The notes below the pieces were generated by a model that saw only the letters and a program-made list of their open reading frames with translations, was not told the origin of the DNA and ran no database searches. Of a stretch of 64,000 nucleotides of DNA, positions 52,213 through 60,856 are shown piece by piece. This stretch comes from Oscillospiraceae bacterium. GTDB taxonomy: Bacteria; Bacillota; Clostridia; Oscillospirales; CAG-382. Numbering within the stretch: the first letter of the stretch is position 1; each line of letters opens with the position of its first letter. The stretch covers positions 1 through 64,000 of the forward strand of contig SVQU01000005.1 in assembly GCA_015065165.1 (NCBI GenBank). Direction: 5' to 3'. The position numbers and the translations under genes are program-made.

Positions 52213-52596
52213 TGTCTTGTTTTATTGTTTTTGTTTTATTATGGGGATTTTTGAAAAAATACCCCTGAATAACCCCGCAAAACCATATTTTGCGGGGACC
52301 CCGAACCCCAAAAAACCTTTATCCCCGAAAATTACATTTTCGGATTCTGTCATCCAAAACAAACACCCCCCTTGTCCTGTCATCCCGTGCGCAGGCGGTA
52401 AAACCGCCGAAGCCGAGGAATATACAAACGAGTTTGTTTTTCGGAACGTCGAGGACGCCGTTCCCTACATTTCATAATTTTAAGGGAATCTCTCAAAGTG
52501 GTTTTGTCATCCCGAACCAACCTCACAAGCCAAAGGATATGGCGACAAATTTGTATAATTTTGTAGGGGTCGGCGTCCTCGACGACCCGCAAGGCA
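52213..52596. repeat. Intergenic hairpin mosaic with GCGTCCTCGA repeat hairpins
   Basis: This stretch of almost 400 bases has no credible gene; the ORFs are low-complexity shadows. It contains a perfect CCCCGCAAAA/TTTTGCGGGG hairpin (about 52273-52297), CCGAAAAT/ATTTTCGG, GGCGG/CCGCC, three TGTCATCC motifs, and two opposed copies of a mini-hairpin. The latter is TGTAGGG-type with loop GCGTCCTCGA, reverse-oriented at 52443-52469 and forward at 52559-52587. It appears to be a landing zone for small repeat elements. Confidence 0.7.
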
Positions 52597-52629
52597 CAAA
52601 AAAGACAGAGACTTTTACCTCTGTCTTTT
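52597..52629 (-). terminator. pyk terminator
   Basis: AAAAGACAGAG and CTCTGTCTTTT arms on the minus strand, followed by TTTG, lie 15 nt past the pyk stop. Confidence 0.85.
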
Positions 52630-52644
52630 ATTTGGTTATTCAAA

Positions 52645-54057
52645 TTAAATGGTTTCGATTTTTATAAGGTCGGTATTGCCGGATTTACCGTCGGTATGAC
52701 CGCCGGTGATAATTATTTTGTCCCCTGCTTTAAGCCCCAACGCTTCCTTGGCAATCTTCTTCGCGGTGTAGAAAAGCACCTCTACCGAGGGGTACATCTC
52801 GCAAAGGGTGGGTTTAACGCCCCAAGAGAGAGAAAGACGTCTAACGGTTTTCTCGTCCACCGCCAAGCCAACAATGTCAACGGGGGAACGGAAACGGGAA
52901 ATCATTCTCGCCGTCATACCCGAAAGGGTACAAGCCACAATCGCCTTTGCGCCGATGTCGATAGCAAGACCGCAAACCGCGTGGGATGTGGCGTCCACAG
53001 TGTTTTTAATACGGAATTCCGCCCCGCGGAAACGCTTTTCATAATGAATATTTTGCTCGGTATGCAAAGCAATTCTTGCCATAGCCTCCACCGATTCTAC
53101 AGGATAATTGCCCGCCGCGGTCTCGCCCGAAAGCATTATCGCGCTGGTGCCGTCGTAAACCGCGTTGGCAACGTCGGAAATCTCCGCACGGGTGGGGCGG
53201 GGGTTGGTTATCATCGATTCAAGCATTTCGGTGGCGGTGATAACGCGCTTGCCCAACAAACGGCATTTTGTAATAAGCTGCTTTTGAATAGCGGGTAATT
53301 CTTCATAAGGTATCTCAACACCCATATCGCCTCTGCCAATCATAATGCCGTCGCATTCTGTGCAGATTTCCTCGATGTTGTCGATACCCGCGCGGTTTTC
53401 GATTTTTGCAATAAGCGAAAAATCGTCGCATCCGTTAGATCTTAGAAAAGCCGAAACCGCTTTTAGGTCCTCCACTTGGGAAACGAAGGAACAGGCGATA
53501 AAATCCACGCCCTGCTCGATACCGAAAAGCAAATCCTGTTTGTCCTGCTCGCTCAGATATTCGCTTTTTAACACCTTGTTGGGGAAGGACATACTTTTTC
53601 TGTCGCTTATAACTCCGTTGTTTAAAACCTCGCAAACCACGTTGTCGCCTTTAATTTCCATAACGCGGAAGTTCAAAAGACCGTTGTTAACCAAAACGCT
53701 GTCGCCCGCGTTAAGCTCTTTCGCCAAATTTTTATAGCTAACCGAAACGATTGTGTTATCCCCCTCGATATCCTCGGGAGTAAATGTAAAAACATCTCCC
53801 TGACAAAGGGTTTCCTTTCCGTTTTTAAACCTGCCAATACGATATTCGGGCCCCTTTGTGTCCAACAAAATACCAATAGGCAAGCCCAAGCGGGTTCTAA
53901 CCGCTTTTATCATCTCAATGCGTTTTTTGTGTTCCTCGTGTGAGCCGTGAGAGAAGTTAAGTCTTGCTACGTTCATCCCCGCAAGACACATTTTTTCAAG
54001 GGTTGCCTCGTTTGAGCAAGCGGGACCGATTGTGCAAACGATTTTGGTTTTTCTCAT
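52645..54057 (-). CDS. pyk: Pyruvate kinase
   Basis: The 470-aa enzyme makes pyruvate and ATP from PEP. It starts MRKTKIVCTIGPACSNEATLEKM and has NFSHGSHEEHKKRI, LDTKGPEYRIG, and the metal-site motif IENRAGIDNIEEI followed by MIGRGDMGVEIPYEELP. The length is that of the short form without the C-terminal PEP-utilizing domain found in Bacillus. CGGAGG precedes ATG. The structured leader and intrinsic terminator upstream suggest RNA-level control. Confidence 0.97.
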   Translation of the reverse strand: MRKTKIVCTIGPACSNEATLEKMCLAGMNVARLNFSHGSHEEHKKRIEMIKAVRTRLGLPIGILLDTKGPEYRIGRFKNGKETLCQGDVFTFTPEDIEGDNTIVSVSYKNLAKELNAGDSVLVNNGLLNFRVMEIKGDNVVCEVLNNGVISDRKSMSFPNKVLKSEYLSEQDKQDLLFGIEQGVDFIACSFVSQVEDLKAVSAFLRSNGCDDFSLIAKIENRAGIDNIEEICTECDGIMIGRGDMGVEIPYEELPAIQKQLITKCRLLGKRVITATEMLESMITNPRPTRAEISDVANAVYDGTSAIMLSGETAAGNYPVESVEAMARIALHTEQNIHYEKRFRGAEFRIKNTVDATSHAVCGLAIDIGAKAIVACTLSGMTARMISRFRSPVDIVGLAVDEKTVRRLSLSWGVKPTLCEMYPSVEVLFYTAKKIAKEALGLKAGDKIIITGGHTDGKSGNTDLIKIETI

Positions 54058-54170
54058 AATAAGACCTCCGATAAAAAAAGAATTTCCCGGTGGCGGAAAA
54101 TTCTGAAAAAGCGTTATATTGACATAAATAGGATATTAAATATCCTATGCCAGACTCCACCACTTATGTC
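54058..54170 (-). promoter_or_regulatory. Structured pyk leader with nested hairpin and intrinsic terminator (candidate attenuator)
   Basis: Reading the minus strand, the roughly 113-nt leader begins with an arm (T)TGACATAA that pairs with TTATGTCAA. The two enclose a 16-nt asymmetric bulge (GTGGTGGAGTCTGGCA) and a perfect hairpin TAGGATATT/AATATCCTA. Downstream lies AGAATTTTCC gccacc GGGAAATTCT followed by seven T, a clear terminator ending about 10 nt before the CGGAGG ribosome binding site. A terminator between promoter and start codon implies premature termination that something must overcome. It does not match any riboswitch class I can name. Confidence 0.6.
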
Positions 54171-54176
54171 AACACA

Positions 54177-54205
54177 ATTATATTATCCCTTGTGCCAAAA
54201 GTCAA
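54177..54205 (-). promoter_or_regulatory. Promoter for pyk
   Basis: On the minus strand TTGACT, 17 bp and a perfect TATAAT place the start near 54170, at the base of the leader stem. Confidence 0.8.
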
Positions 54206-54225
54206 GGGGATTTAGCCATAACTTG

Positions 54226-54254
54226 TTGTGCTTTTTTTGTTTTTATGGTAGAAT
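54226..54254 (+). promoter_or_regulatory. Promoter for trmO
   Basis: TTGTGC, 17 bp and TAGAAT with a TGG extended -10 lie 28 bp before the trmO start, divergent from the pyk promoter. Confidence 0.65.
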
Positions 54255-54281
54255 AAGTAAAATCGGTTTTGGAGAAGGAAA

Positions 54282-54974
54282 ATGAAAGAAAACGAATATA
54301 CAATAAAGCCTATTGCCTATATAAAAAATGCCCTTAACACAAAGTTCGGCGTGCCAAGACAAAGCGGTCTTGCCAAGGAATTAATTTCGGAAATAGTTTT
54401 CCAGCCTGAATATCGAAATCCCGAAGCCTTGCGGGGGATAACCGATTTTTCCCATTTTTGGCTTATTTGGGGCTTTTCGGAGGCAAGGCGGGATGATTGG
54501 TCGCCCACGGTTCGTCCGCCCCGTTTGGGTGGCAACGAAAGGGTAGGGGTGTTTGCAACCCGTTCGCCCTATCGTCCCAATTCTCTTGCTCTGTCCTGTG
54601 TTAAGCTAGAGGGTATAAAAAAAGATAATACCTTGGGGGACATAATCGAGGTTTCGGGGGCAGACCTTATGAACGGCACTCCCATTTACGATATAAAGCC
54701 TTATCTCCCTTATGCCGATTGTATTCCCGATGCGTCAGGAGGATTTGCCCCCGACGGCGGCAAGGTTTTAAGGGTTGCTTTTGATTCCCCAATCCCTGCG
54801 GATATGACGGAAAAGGACAAATCGGCTTTAACCGAAATACTTTCCCGCGACCCGCGCCCTCAATATCACGATGATGCAACCCGTGTTTACGGAATGTCTT
54901 TTGGTAAATACGAGGTGAAATTCCGCGTTGAAAACGAAGATTTGTTCGTTGTGGCAATAACAGCTGAAAAATAG
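54282..54974 (+). CDS. trmO: tRNA (t6A37-N6)-methyltransferase TrmO
   Basis: The 230-aa beta-barrel SAM enzyme methylates t6A37 to m6t6A in tRNA-Thr. It starts YTIKPIAYIKNALNTKFGVPRQSGL and has ALRGITDFSHFWLIWGF, VGVFATRSPYRPNSLALSCVKL and GTPIYDIKPYLPYAD, the TsaA/VirR-type signature. The C-terminal half (RDPRPQYHDDATRVYGMSFG) is also present. GGAGAAGG precedes ATG. Confidence 0.94.
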   Translation: MKENEYTIKPIAYIKNALNTKFGVPRQSGLAKELISEIVFQPEYRNPEALRGITDFSHFWLIWGFSEARRDDWSPTVRPPRLGGNERVGVFATRSPYRPNSLALSCVKLEGIKKDNTLGDIIEVSGADLMNGTPIYDIKPYLPYADCIPDASGGFAPDGGKVLRVAFDSPIPADMTEKDKSALTEILSRDPRPQYHDDATRVYGMSFGKYEVKFRVENEDLFVVAITAEK

Positions 54975-55006
54975 TGTTAAAACCGCCCTAGGGCGACAAA
55001 AAACGC

Positions 55007-55035
55007 TTGATAAAACGCTGAAAATGTGGTAAAAT
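55007..55035 (+). promoter_or_regulatory. Promoter for zinc-ribbon protein and tex
   Basis: TTGATA, 17 bp and TAAAAT with a TGG extended -10 lie 34 bp upstream of the zinc-ribbon gene. Confidence 0.7.
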
Positions 55036-55068
55036 TTTACTTGTAAGTATGCAGAAAAGAGGTTTTTT

Positions 55069-55704
55069 ATGAACTGTAATAAATGCGGAAAGCCTGTTGG
55101 AGAAAACGCAACCTTTTGCGAAAGCTGCGGCGCTCTTTGCGGTAACAATCTTTTCGTTTACAGCAGAGCAAAATATTTCGATTCACCGCTGTGCTCCAAG
55201 AAATCCAAAACCTTAACCACCGTGGGTTGGGTGTTGGTTGCGGCTGTTGCGGTGTGTCTTTTGGGCGTTCTTTTTATGTCTATGCAGGCGGTTCCGCCCG
55301 CTTTGGATGCACTTTCAAAATGCGAATCCGTAGGCGAGGTTATAAGAACTATGGAAAGCCTTTCAGGAGCACCTCTGGGGCTTACCGAAGAGGATTTAAT
55401 GATGTTTAATGCCGACGTTAGTGAATTAATAGAAACTATCGGTTTGATATTTGTCATCACAATCGTGGTTTCGTCGGTTATGGCTTTGGCGGTTATATGG
55501 CTTTCTATCTTCACCGTGTATAAAAAGAGCTTTAAATGTTCCGTTTGGGCGGCAATTCTTTGTGCTTTTTCGGTTTCGAACCTTTTGGTTTTCGGTATGA
55601 GCATAGGTCTTACCTTTATTGCCAATGCTTGGAATAAAGAATATAAAGAATATTGCGCGAATCCCCGTATGGCAGAGGGAAATTCTAATTTTAACTTTTC
55701 TTAA
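55069..55704 (+). CDS. Zinc-ribbon membrane protein, unknown function
   Basis: The 211-aa protein starts with a zinc ribbon (MNCNKCGKPVGENATFCESCG; Cys3, 6, 17, 20). Three hydrophobic segments follow: WVLVAAVAVCLLGVLFM near 55, IETIGLIFVITIVVSSVMALAVIW near 125-145, and AAILCAFSVSNLLVFGMSIGL near 170. The function is unknown. Such zinc-ribbon plus TM proteins are common in gut Clostridia. GAGG precedes ATG; tex starts 17 nt downstream. Confidence 0.85.
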   Translation: MNCNKCGKPVGENATFCESCGALCGNNLFVYSRAKYFDSPLCSKKSKTLTTVGWVLVAAVAVCLLGVLFMSMQAVPPALDALSKCESVGEVIRTMESLSGAPLGLTEEDLMMFNADVSELIETIGLIFVITIVVSSVMALAVIWLSIFTVYKKSFKCSVWAAILCAFSVSNLLVFGMSIGLTFIANAWNKEYKEYCANPRMAEGNSNFNFS

Positions 55705-55721
55705 AAAGTGAGGATATATAA

Positions 55722-57866
55722 ATGGATATTATCGGAAAAATAGCAGAAGAACTTAAAATAAGAGTAACTCAGGTTGAAGCGGCGGTTAATCTTATCGACG
55801 AGGGCAACACAATTCCCTTTATCGCAAGATACCGTAAAGAAGCTACAGGCTCGTTGGACGACGAAAAATTGCGCGAGCTTGGCGAAAAGCTGGAATTTTA
55901 CCGTGCGTTGGACGCAAGACGTGCCGACGTGCACCGCCTTATCGACGAGCAGGGAAAGATGACCGAAGAACTTGCCGCGGCTATCGAAAACGCGAAAACC
56001 CTTTCGGAATTAGAGGACATTTACCGTCCTTACCGTCCCAAACGCCGCACCCGTGCTACCATTGCGGCAGAAGCAGGTCTTACCCCCTTGGCAGAGCTTA
56101 TGCTCGCGCAGGAAAAGGGCGTTGATATCCTTGCCGAGGCAGAAAAGTTCCTAAACCCCGAAAAGAAGATTGAAACCGCCGATGATGCTATTGCAGGCGC
56201 AAAGGACATTATCGCCGAGCAGATTTCCGACAATGCCGATTACCGCAAATGGATTCGCGAATTTACATACCGCACCGGCAAGCTTGTTTCCAAGGCAAAA
56301 ACCGAGGAAGATAGCGTTTACCGCCTTTATTACGATTATAACGAGCTTCTTTCCAAAATGCCCTCCCACCGTGTTCTTGCGGTGGACCGTGGCGAAAAGG
56401 AAGGTATCCTTACCGTTAAGGTAGAGGTTGAAAAGGAAAAGGTGTTCGCTTATTTAAGAAGTCAGGTGCTTCTTGCCCACCATTGCTCGTCTACCGATTA
56501 CGTTGGAGAAGCATCCGATGATGCTTACGAGCGTCTTATTGCCCCCTCGGTTCAAACCGAAATGCGTAACCTTATCACCGACAACGCCCAGGAACAGGCG
56601 ATTCGCGTTTTCGGCGAAAACCTAAAAAATTTGCTTATGCTTCCTCCCGTTAGGGGCAAGGTGGTTATGGGCTTCGACCCCGCTTACCGTACAGGCTGTA
56701 AAATCGCCATTGTTAACGATGTGGGCGACGTTCTTGATACCACCGTGGTTTATCCCACCCCTCCTCAGAACAAAACCGAAGAAGCAAAGGCAAAGCTTAC
56801 TCAGCTTATAAATAAGCATAAGGTTGATATTATCTCTATCGGTAACGGTACCGCATCTAAAGAAAGCGAAATTTTCGTTGCGGGTATGATAAAGGAAATC
56901 GACCGTCCCGTTAGCTACATAATGACAAACGAGGCAGGTGCTTCGGTTTATTCGGCTTCCAAATTGGCAAGCGAGGAATTCCCCCAGTTCGACGTTTCTT
57001 TAAGAAGTGCGGTTTCCATCGCCCGCCGACTTCAAGACCCGTTGGCAGAATTGGTTAAAATCGACCCCAAGGCTATCGGTGTAGGTCAATATCAGCACGA
57101 TATGGAGCAAAAAGCGCTCGATACCTCCTTGGCAGGTGTTGTGGAATCCTGCGTTTCGGGTGTTGGTGCAGACCTTAACACTGCTTCGGTAAGCCTTCTT
57201 TCTCATATCGCAGGTATTAATTCCAAGGTTGCGAAAAGCATTTATGAATACCGCACCACCGTTTCCCGCTTTAAAACCCGCGCAGAGCTTTTAAAGGTTA
57301 AGGGTATCGGCGAAAAGGCATATAAACAGTGTGTGGGCTTCCTTCGTGTGCCCGAAAGTAAAGAGGTTTTGGATAACACCTCGGTTCACCCCGAAAGCTA
57401 CGGCGCGGCTTATTCCTTGCTAGCACTTTTAGGGTTCGAAAAAGAGGACGTGCGTTTGCGTAAGCTTGGCGAATTGAAGCAACGTCTTGAATCTCAGGGC
57501 AAGGCAAAAATCGCCGAACAATTGGGTATAGGTATACCCACCCTTGACGATATCGTTTCCGAGCTTGAAAAGCCCGGTCGCGACCCTCGTGATGAGCTTC
57601 CTCCCCAGATTTTGCGTACCGATGCTATGGATATTTCCTCTCTTAAAACGGGTATGGAATTTGTGGGCACCGTGCGTAACGTTGCCGATTTCGGCGCATT
57701 CGTTGATATCGGTGTGCATCAGGACGGCTTGGTGCATATAAGCAAGCTTTCGGATAAGTTTGTTAAACGCGCTGCCGACGTGGTTAAGGTTGGGGACATT
57801 ATAAAAGTTCGCGTTATCGACGTTGACGTTGCAAAAAAACGTATTTCTCTTGAAAAAATACGTTAA
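55722..57866 (+). CDS. tex: Tex-family RNA-binding transcription accessory protein
   Basis: The 714-aa protein has the Tex N-terminal helices (TQVEAAVNLIDEGNTIPFIARYRKEATGSLDDEKL), the YqgF-like nuclease fold (VMGFDPAYRTGCKIAIVNDVG), and tandem helix-hairpin-helix motifs (VKGIGEKAYKQCVGFLR). A C-terminal S1 domain (GTVRNVADFGAFVDIGVHQDGLVHISKLSD) completes it. Tex binds nucleic acid and affects transcription and virulence in other genera. GTGAGG precedes ATG. Confidence 0.96.
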   Translation: MDIIGKIAEELKIRVTQVEAAVNLIDEGNTIPFIARYRKEATGSLDDEKLRELGEKLEFYRALDARRADVHRLIDEQGKMTEELAAAIENAKTLSELEDIYRPYRPKRRTRATIAAEAGLTPLAELMLAQEKGVDILAEAEKFLNPEKKIETADDAIAGAKDIIAEQISDNADYRKWIREFTYRTGKLVSKAKTEEDSVYRLYYDYNELLSKMPSHRVLAVDRGEKEGILTVKVEVEKEKVFAYLRSQVLLAHHCSSTDYVGEASDDAYERLIAPSVQTEMRNLITDNAQEQAIRVFGENLKNLLMLPPVRGKVVMGFDPAYRTGCKIAIVNDVGDVLDTTVVYPTPPQNKTEEAKAKLTQLINKHKVDIISIGNGTASKESEIFVAGMIKEIDRPVSYIMTNEAGASVYSASKLASEEFPQFDVSLRSAVSIARRLQDPLAELVKIDPKAIGVGQYQHDMEQKALDTSLAGVVESCVSGVGADLNTASVSLLSHIAGINSKVAKSIYEYRTTVSRFKTRAELLKVKGIGEKAYKQCVGFLRVPESKEVLDNTSVHPESYGAAYSLLALLGFEKEDVRLRKLGELKQRLESQGKAKIAEQLGIGIPTLDDIVSELEKPGRDPRDELPPQILRTDAMDISSLKTGMEFVGTVRNVADFGAFVDIGVHQDGLVHISKLSDKFVKRAADVVKVGDIIKVRVIDVDVAKKRISLEKIR

Positions 57867-57882
57867 ATATGCAAAATTTCTA

Positions 57883-57911
57883 TTGAATTTATGCAAAAAT
57901 AGGTATATAAT
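57883..57911 (+). promoter_or_regulatory. gdhA promoter with a duplicated -10 block
   Basis: TTGAAT, 17 bp and TATAAT lie 62 bp before gdhA. The block ATATAATAACAC occurs again 16 bp downstream, giving a second potential -10. Confidence 0.7.
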
Positions 57912-57945
57912 AACACCGCTATATAATAACACGGCAAATAAATAA

Positions 57946-59319
<1,374 letters not shown>

Positions 59320-59670
59320 GGCGCTTCGCTTTCCATTGAAAACACACGGTTTTCAATGGGGATTGTGAGTTTCGTTCGCTCGCGCCAAGTTTGTGCGCGG
59401 CACTTCGTGCCTTGTCCAAACTTGCGAAACTCTAAGGAATAAAAATCGACGCACGTGTCGCCGATTTTTATGGAGATTTCATTGTATGACGCTTCGCTTT
59501 CGAAGAAAAACGCTTGTTTTTCTTCGGTTTAGCACCTTCGTTCGCTCGCGCCGAATTTGTGCATAAATGTCCAAATTCGCGAAGGTGTAAGGTATAAAAA
59601 TCAACTTATGGGGTCCTCGCAAAATGCAATTTTGTGGGGTGTGAATCTAATGTCCTTGATTTTTATGGGA
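59320..59670 (+). ncRNA. Two tandem structured units in the gdhA 3' region (putative structured RNA or repeat element)
   Basis: Unit A (about 59320-59485) and unit B (about 59488-59670) share the framework CGCTTCGCTTTC - stem 1 - stem 2 arm - TTCGCTCGCGCC - stem 3 - stem 2 arm - TAAAAATC...GATTTTTA. Stem 1 is CATTGAAAAC/GTTTTCAATG in A and GAAGAAAAAC/GTTTTTCTTC in B. Stem 2 is GAGTTTCG/CGAAACTC versus CACCTTCG/CGAAGGTG. Stem 3 is AAGTTTG/CAAACTT versus GAATTTG/CAAATTC. Pairing is preserved while the bases differ, arguing for selection on structure. No protein coding is visible. Read through from gdhA ends at the terminator at 59681. Class unknown. Confidence 0.65.
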
Positions 59671-59680
59671 ATTTAAATAT

Positions 59681-59712
59681 AAAACGGGCAAATCCTTTGC
59701 CCGTTTTGTTTT
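59681..59712 (+). terminator. Terminator downstream of gdhA and structured units
   Basis: AAAACGGGCAAA and TTTGCCCGTTTTGTTTT arms around TCC make a strong intrinsic terminator. Confidence 0.88.
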
Positions 59713-59742
59713 AGGTGAGCAAGACTCTGCATTCACCTATTT

Positions 59743-59764
59743 TGTAGAGGACGGCGTCCTCAAC
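59743..59764 (+). repeat. Degenerate GCGTCCTC mini-hairpin copy
   Basis: TGTAGAGGACGGCGTCCTCAAC resembles the mini-hairpins at 52443-52469 and 52559-52587 but with altered arms (GAGGAC/GTCCTC). It lies between the gdhA terminator and the 40-aa membrane peptide gene. Confidence 0.5.
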
Positions 59765-59801
59765 TATTGGTTGTAAACCAAAATACACAACGGAGGTCTT
59801 T

Positions 59802-59924
59802 ATGGCTAAAAGAAGAAAACAAAAACGATTTTTTATGAAGAAAAAGAATTCGGTGATTTTGTTCGTTCTTTCTCTTTTGGCGTTTATCGGCGCATTCGCA
59901 CTGTTGGTTTATATGAACAAATAA
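59802..59924 (+). CDS. 40-aa basic single-pass membrane peptide
   Basis: This ORF is too short for the supplied track. It encodes MAKRRKQKRFFMKKKNSV followed by ILFVLSLLAFIGAFALLVYM and NK. It has a strong CGGAGG ribosome binding site 6 nt before ATG, a positively charged N terminus and one helix, so it is probably a real small membrane protein. The stop is followed by hairpins at 59932 and 59967. The function is unknown. Confidence 0.65.
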   Translation: MAKRRKQKRFFMKKKNSVILFVLSLLAFIGAFALLVYMNK

Positions 59925-59931
59925 ATATAAC

Positions 59932-59955
59932 CCAAAGGTCTAGAGCCTTTGGGCG
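59932..59955 (+). terminator. Hairpin after small membrane peptide
   Basis: CCCAAAGG and CCTTTGGG arms lie 8 nt after the 40-aa ORF. It lacks a U-run, so it may combine with the next hairpin. Confidence 0.5.
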
Positions 59956-59966
59956 GTCATAACAAA

Positions 59967-60006
59967 AAATACTGTCGAAGGTAAAAACACTTTCGACAGT
60001 ATTTTG
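59967..60006. terminator. Bidirectional terminator between small peptide gene and carD-like gene
   Basis: AAAATACTGTCGAA and TTTCGACAGTATTTTG form a long palindromic stem with A/T flanks, suitable for both strands. Confidence 0.8.
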
Positions 60007-60021
60007 CTTTTTATAAAATTT

Positions 60022-60522
60022 TTAACAACCCATTTTTTCGATAACTCGTTCGCTCACGTTAGATTTTGAAATTTCCAACGCGGCGGCAAGCTCGCCGAAA
60101 AGCAAATCCTCGGATTTTTTCATAAATCTTTCGTCAATGGCGGAAAGCTTCTTTTTGCTTTCAATAAGGCCCTTGCGCTTGTGATAAATAGAAACGATAA
60201 GCGAAACCAATTCATCACAATCGTGGGTTTTAATTATCTTATCGTATATTTCCGAAACAACTCTTGGTGCGCCTTGGGGGAGAGTTTTGGGTTCAACGGT
60301 AGAAAAACTGTTTATCAACGCCTCTGCTTCGTCCACCGTAACGATAGGACGCATATAAACGTTGCTGTTATCTGCAGGGGTGTAGATAACACAACTTTGA
60401 TAAAGGGGTTGAAGCTTATAGCAGCTTGTAATTTCTCCTAAAAAGGGGCGTTCCTCTATCCCTTCCACACGGCAAACGCCGGTTTCTCCGTAAATAATAA
60501 GCTCACCAATAGAGAATTTCAT
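60022..60522 (-). CDS. CarD/CdnL-family transcriptional regulator-like protein
   Basis: The 166-aa protein starts MKFSIGELIIYGETGVCRVEGI, the RNA-polymerase-interacting Tudor-like domain of CarD/CdnL/TRCF-RID. A helical C-terminal part with KIIKTHDCDELVSLIVSIYHKRK and KKSEDLLFGELAAALEIS follows. CarD proteins stabilise open promoter complexes. I moved the start to the ATG at 60522, which has GAGG upstream. The ORF-track extension is leader sequence. The leader is unusually long (about 180 nt). Confidence 0.87.
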   Translation of the reverse strand: MKFSIGELIIYGETGVCRVEGIEERPFLGEITSCYKLQPLYQSCVIYTPADNSNVYMRPIVTVDEAEALINSFSTVEPKTLPQGAPRVVSEIYDKIIKTHDCDELVSLIVSIYHKRKGLIESKKKLSAIDERFMKKSEDLLFGELAAALEISKSNVSERVIEKMGC

Positions 60523-60702
60523 AGACTTAACCTCGAAAAATAGACACACGGGAGAAACGAAACCGAAAAACGAAACCGAACCGAAATGATTAAAAACAAC
60601 CCGTGTGAAACTGTAATTAACCAAAAGATTCGGCGTGAATGTTATGTGAAAATCGAATTCGAAAAACCGAATATCGACATAAAATACAAACATAACAACA
60701 CT
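60523..60702 (-). promoter_or_regulatory. Long 5' leader of carD-like gene
   Basis: The region between the promoter and start codon is about 180 nt. A perfect CACACGGG/CCCGTGTG stem (60545-60552 with 60600-60607) encloses repeated CGAAACCGAA units. No terminator or known riboswitch motif is seen; the role is unknown. Confidence 0.45.
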
Positions 60703-60707
60703 TTAAC

Positions 60708-60736
60708 ATTATAGCACAAAAAGAATTTTTCCGCAA
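60708..60736 (-). promoter_or_regulatory. Promoter for carD-like gene
   Basis: On the minus strand TTGCGG, 17 bp and a perfect TATAAT lie about 185 nt upstream of the start codon, defining the long leader. Confidence 0.65.
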
Positions 60737-60810
60737 GGAAAAAACAACAAAAAATTCACTAAATTTTAATATATTATTTTCTTAAAATGTGCACAAATTG
60801 TCCCGAAAAC

Positions 60811-60842
60811 AAAAACAGCCGTGTTTTTGTCGGCTGTTTCTT
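60811..60842 (-). terminator. Terminator after SGNH hydrolase gene
   Basis: AAACAGCCG and CGGCTGTTT arms with T-rich flanks lie just past the SGNH gene stop on the minus strand. Confidence 0.8.
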
Positions 60843-60856
60843 TGGTGGAAATATAA

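Noticed and set aside
52213-52643. ORFs of 87-125 aa between dockerin gene 3 and pyk
   Set aside because: They cross hairpin repeats and terminators, have no ribosome binding sites and show low-complexity translations.
41854-54119. 17-nt identity CTGAAAAAGCGTTATAT shared by the argH downstream region and the pyk leader (opposite functional strand)
   Set aside because: A/T-rich 17-mers are expected to recur by chance about once in a window of this size, and flanking sequence does not align.
59489-59670. Group II intron or HEARO-type element interpretation of the gdhA 3' units
   Set aside because: No reverse transcriptase or HNH ORF, no domain V-like hairpin, and the units are too short.
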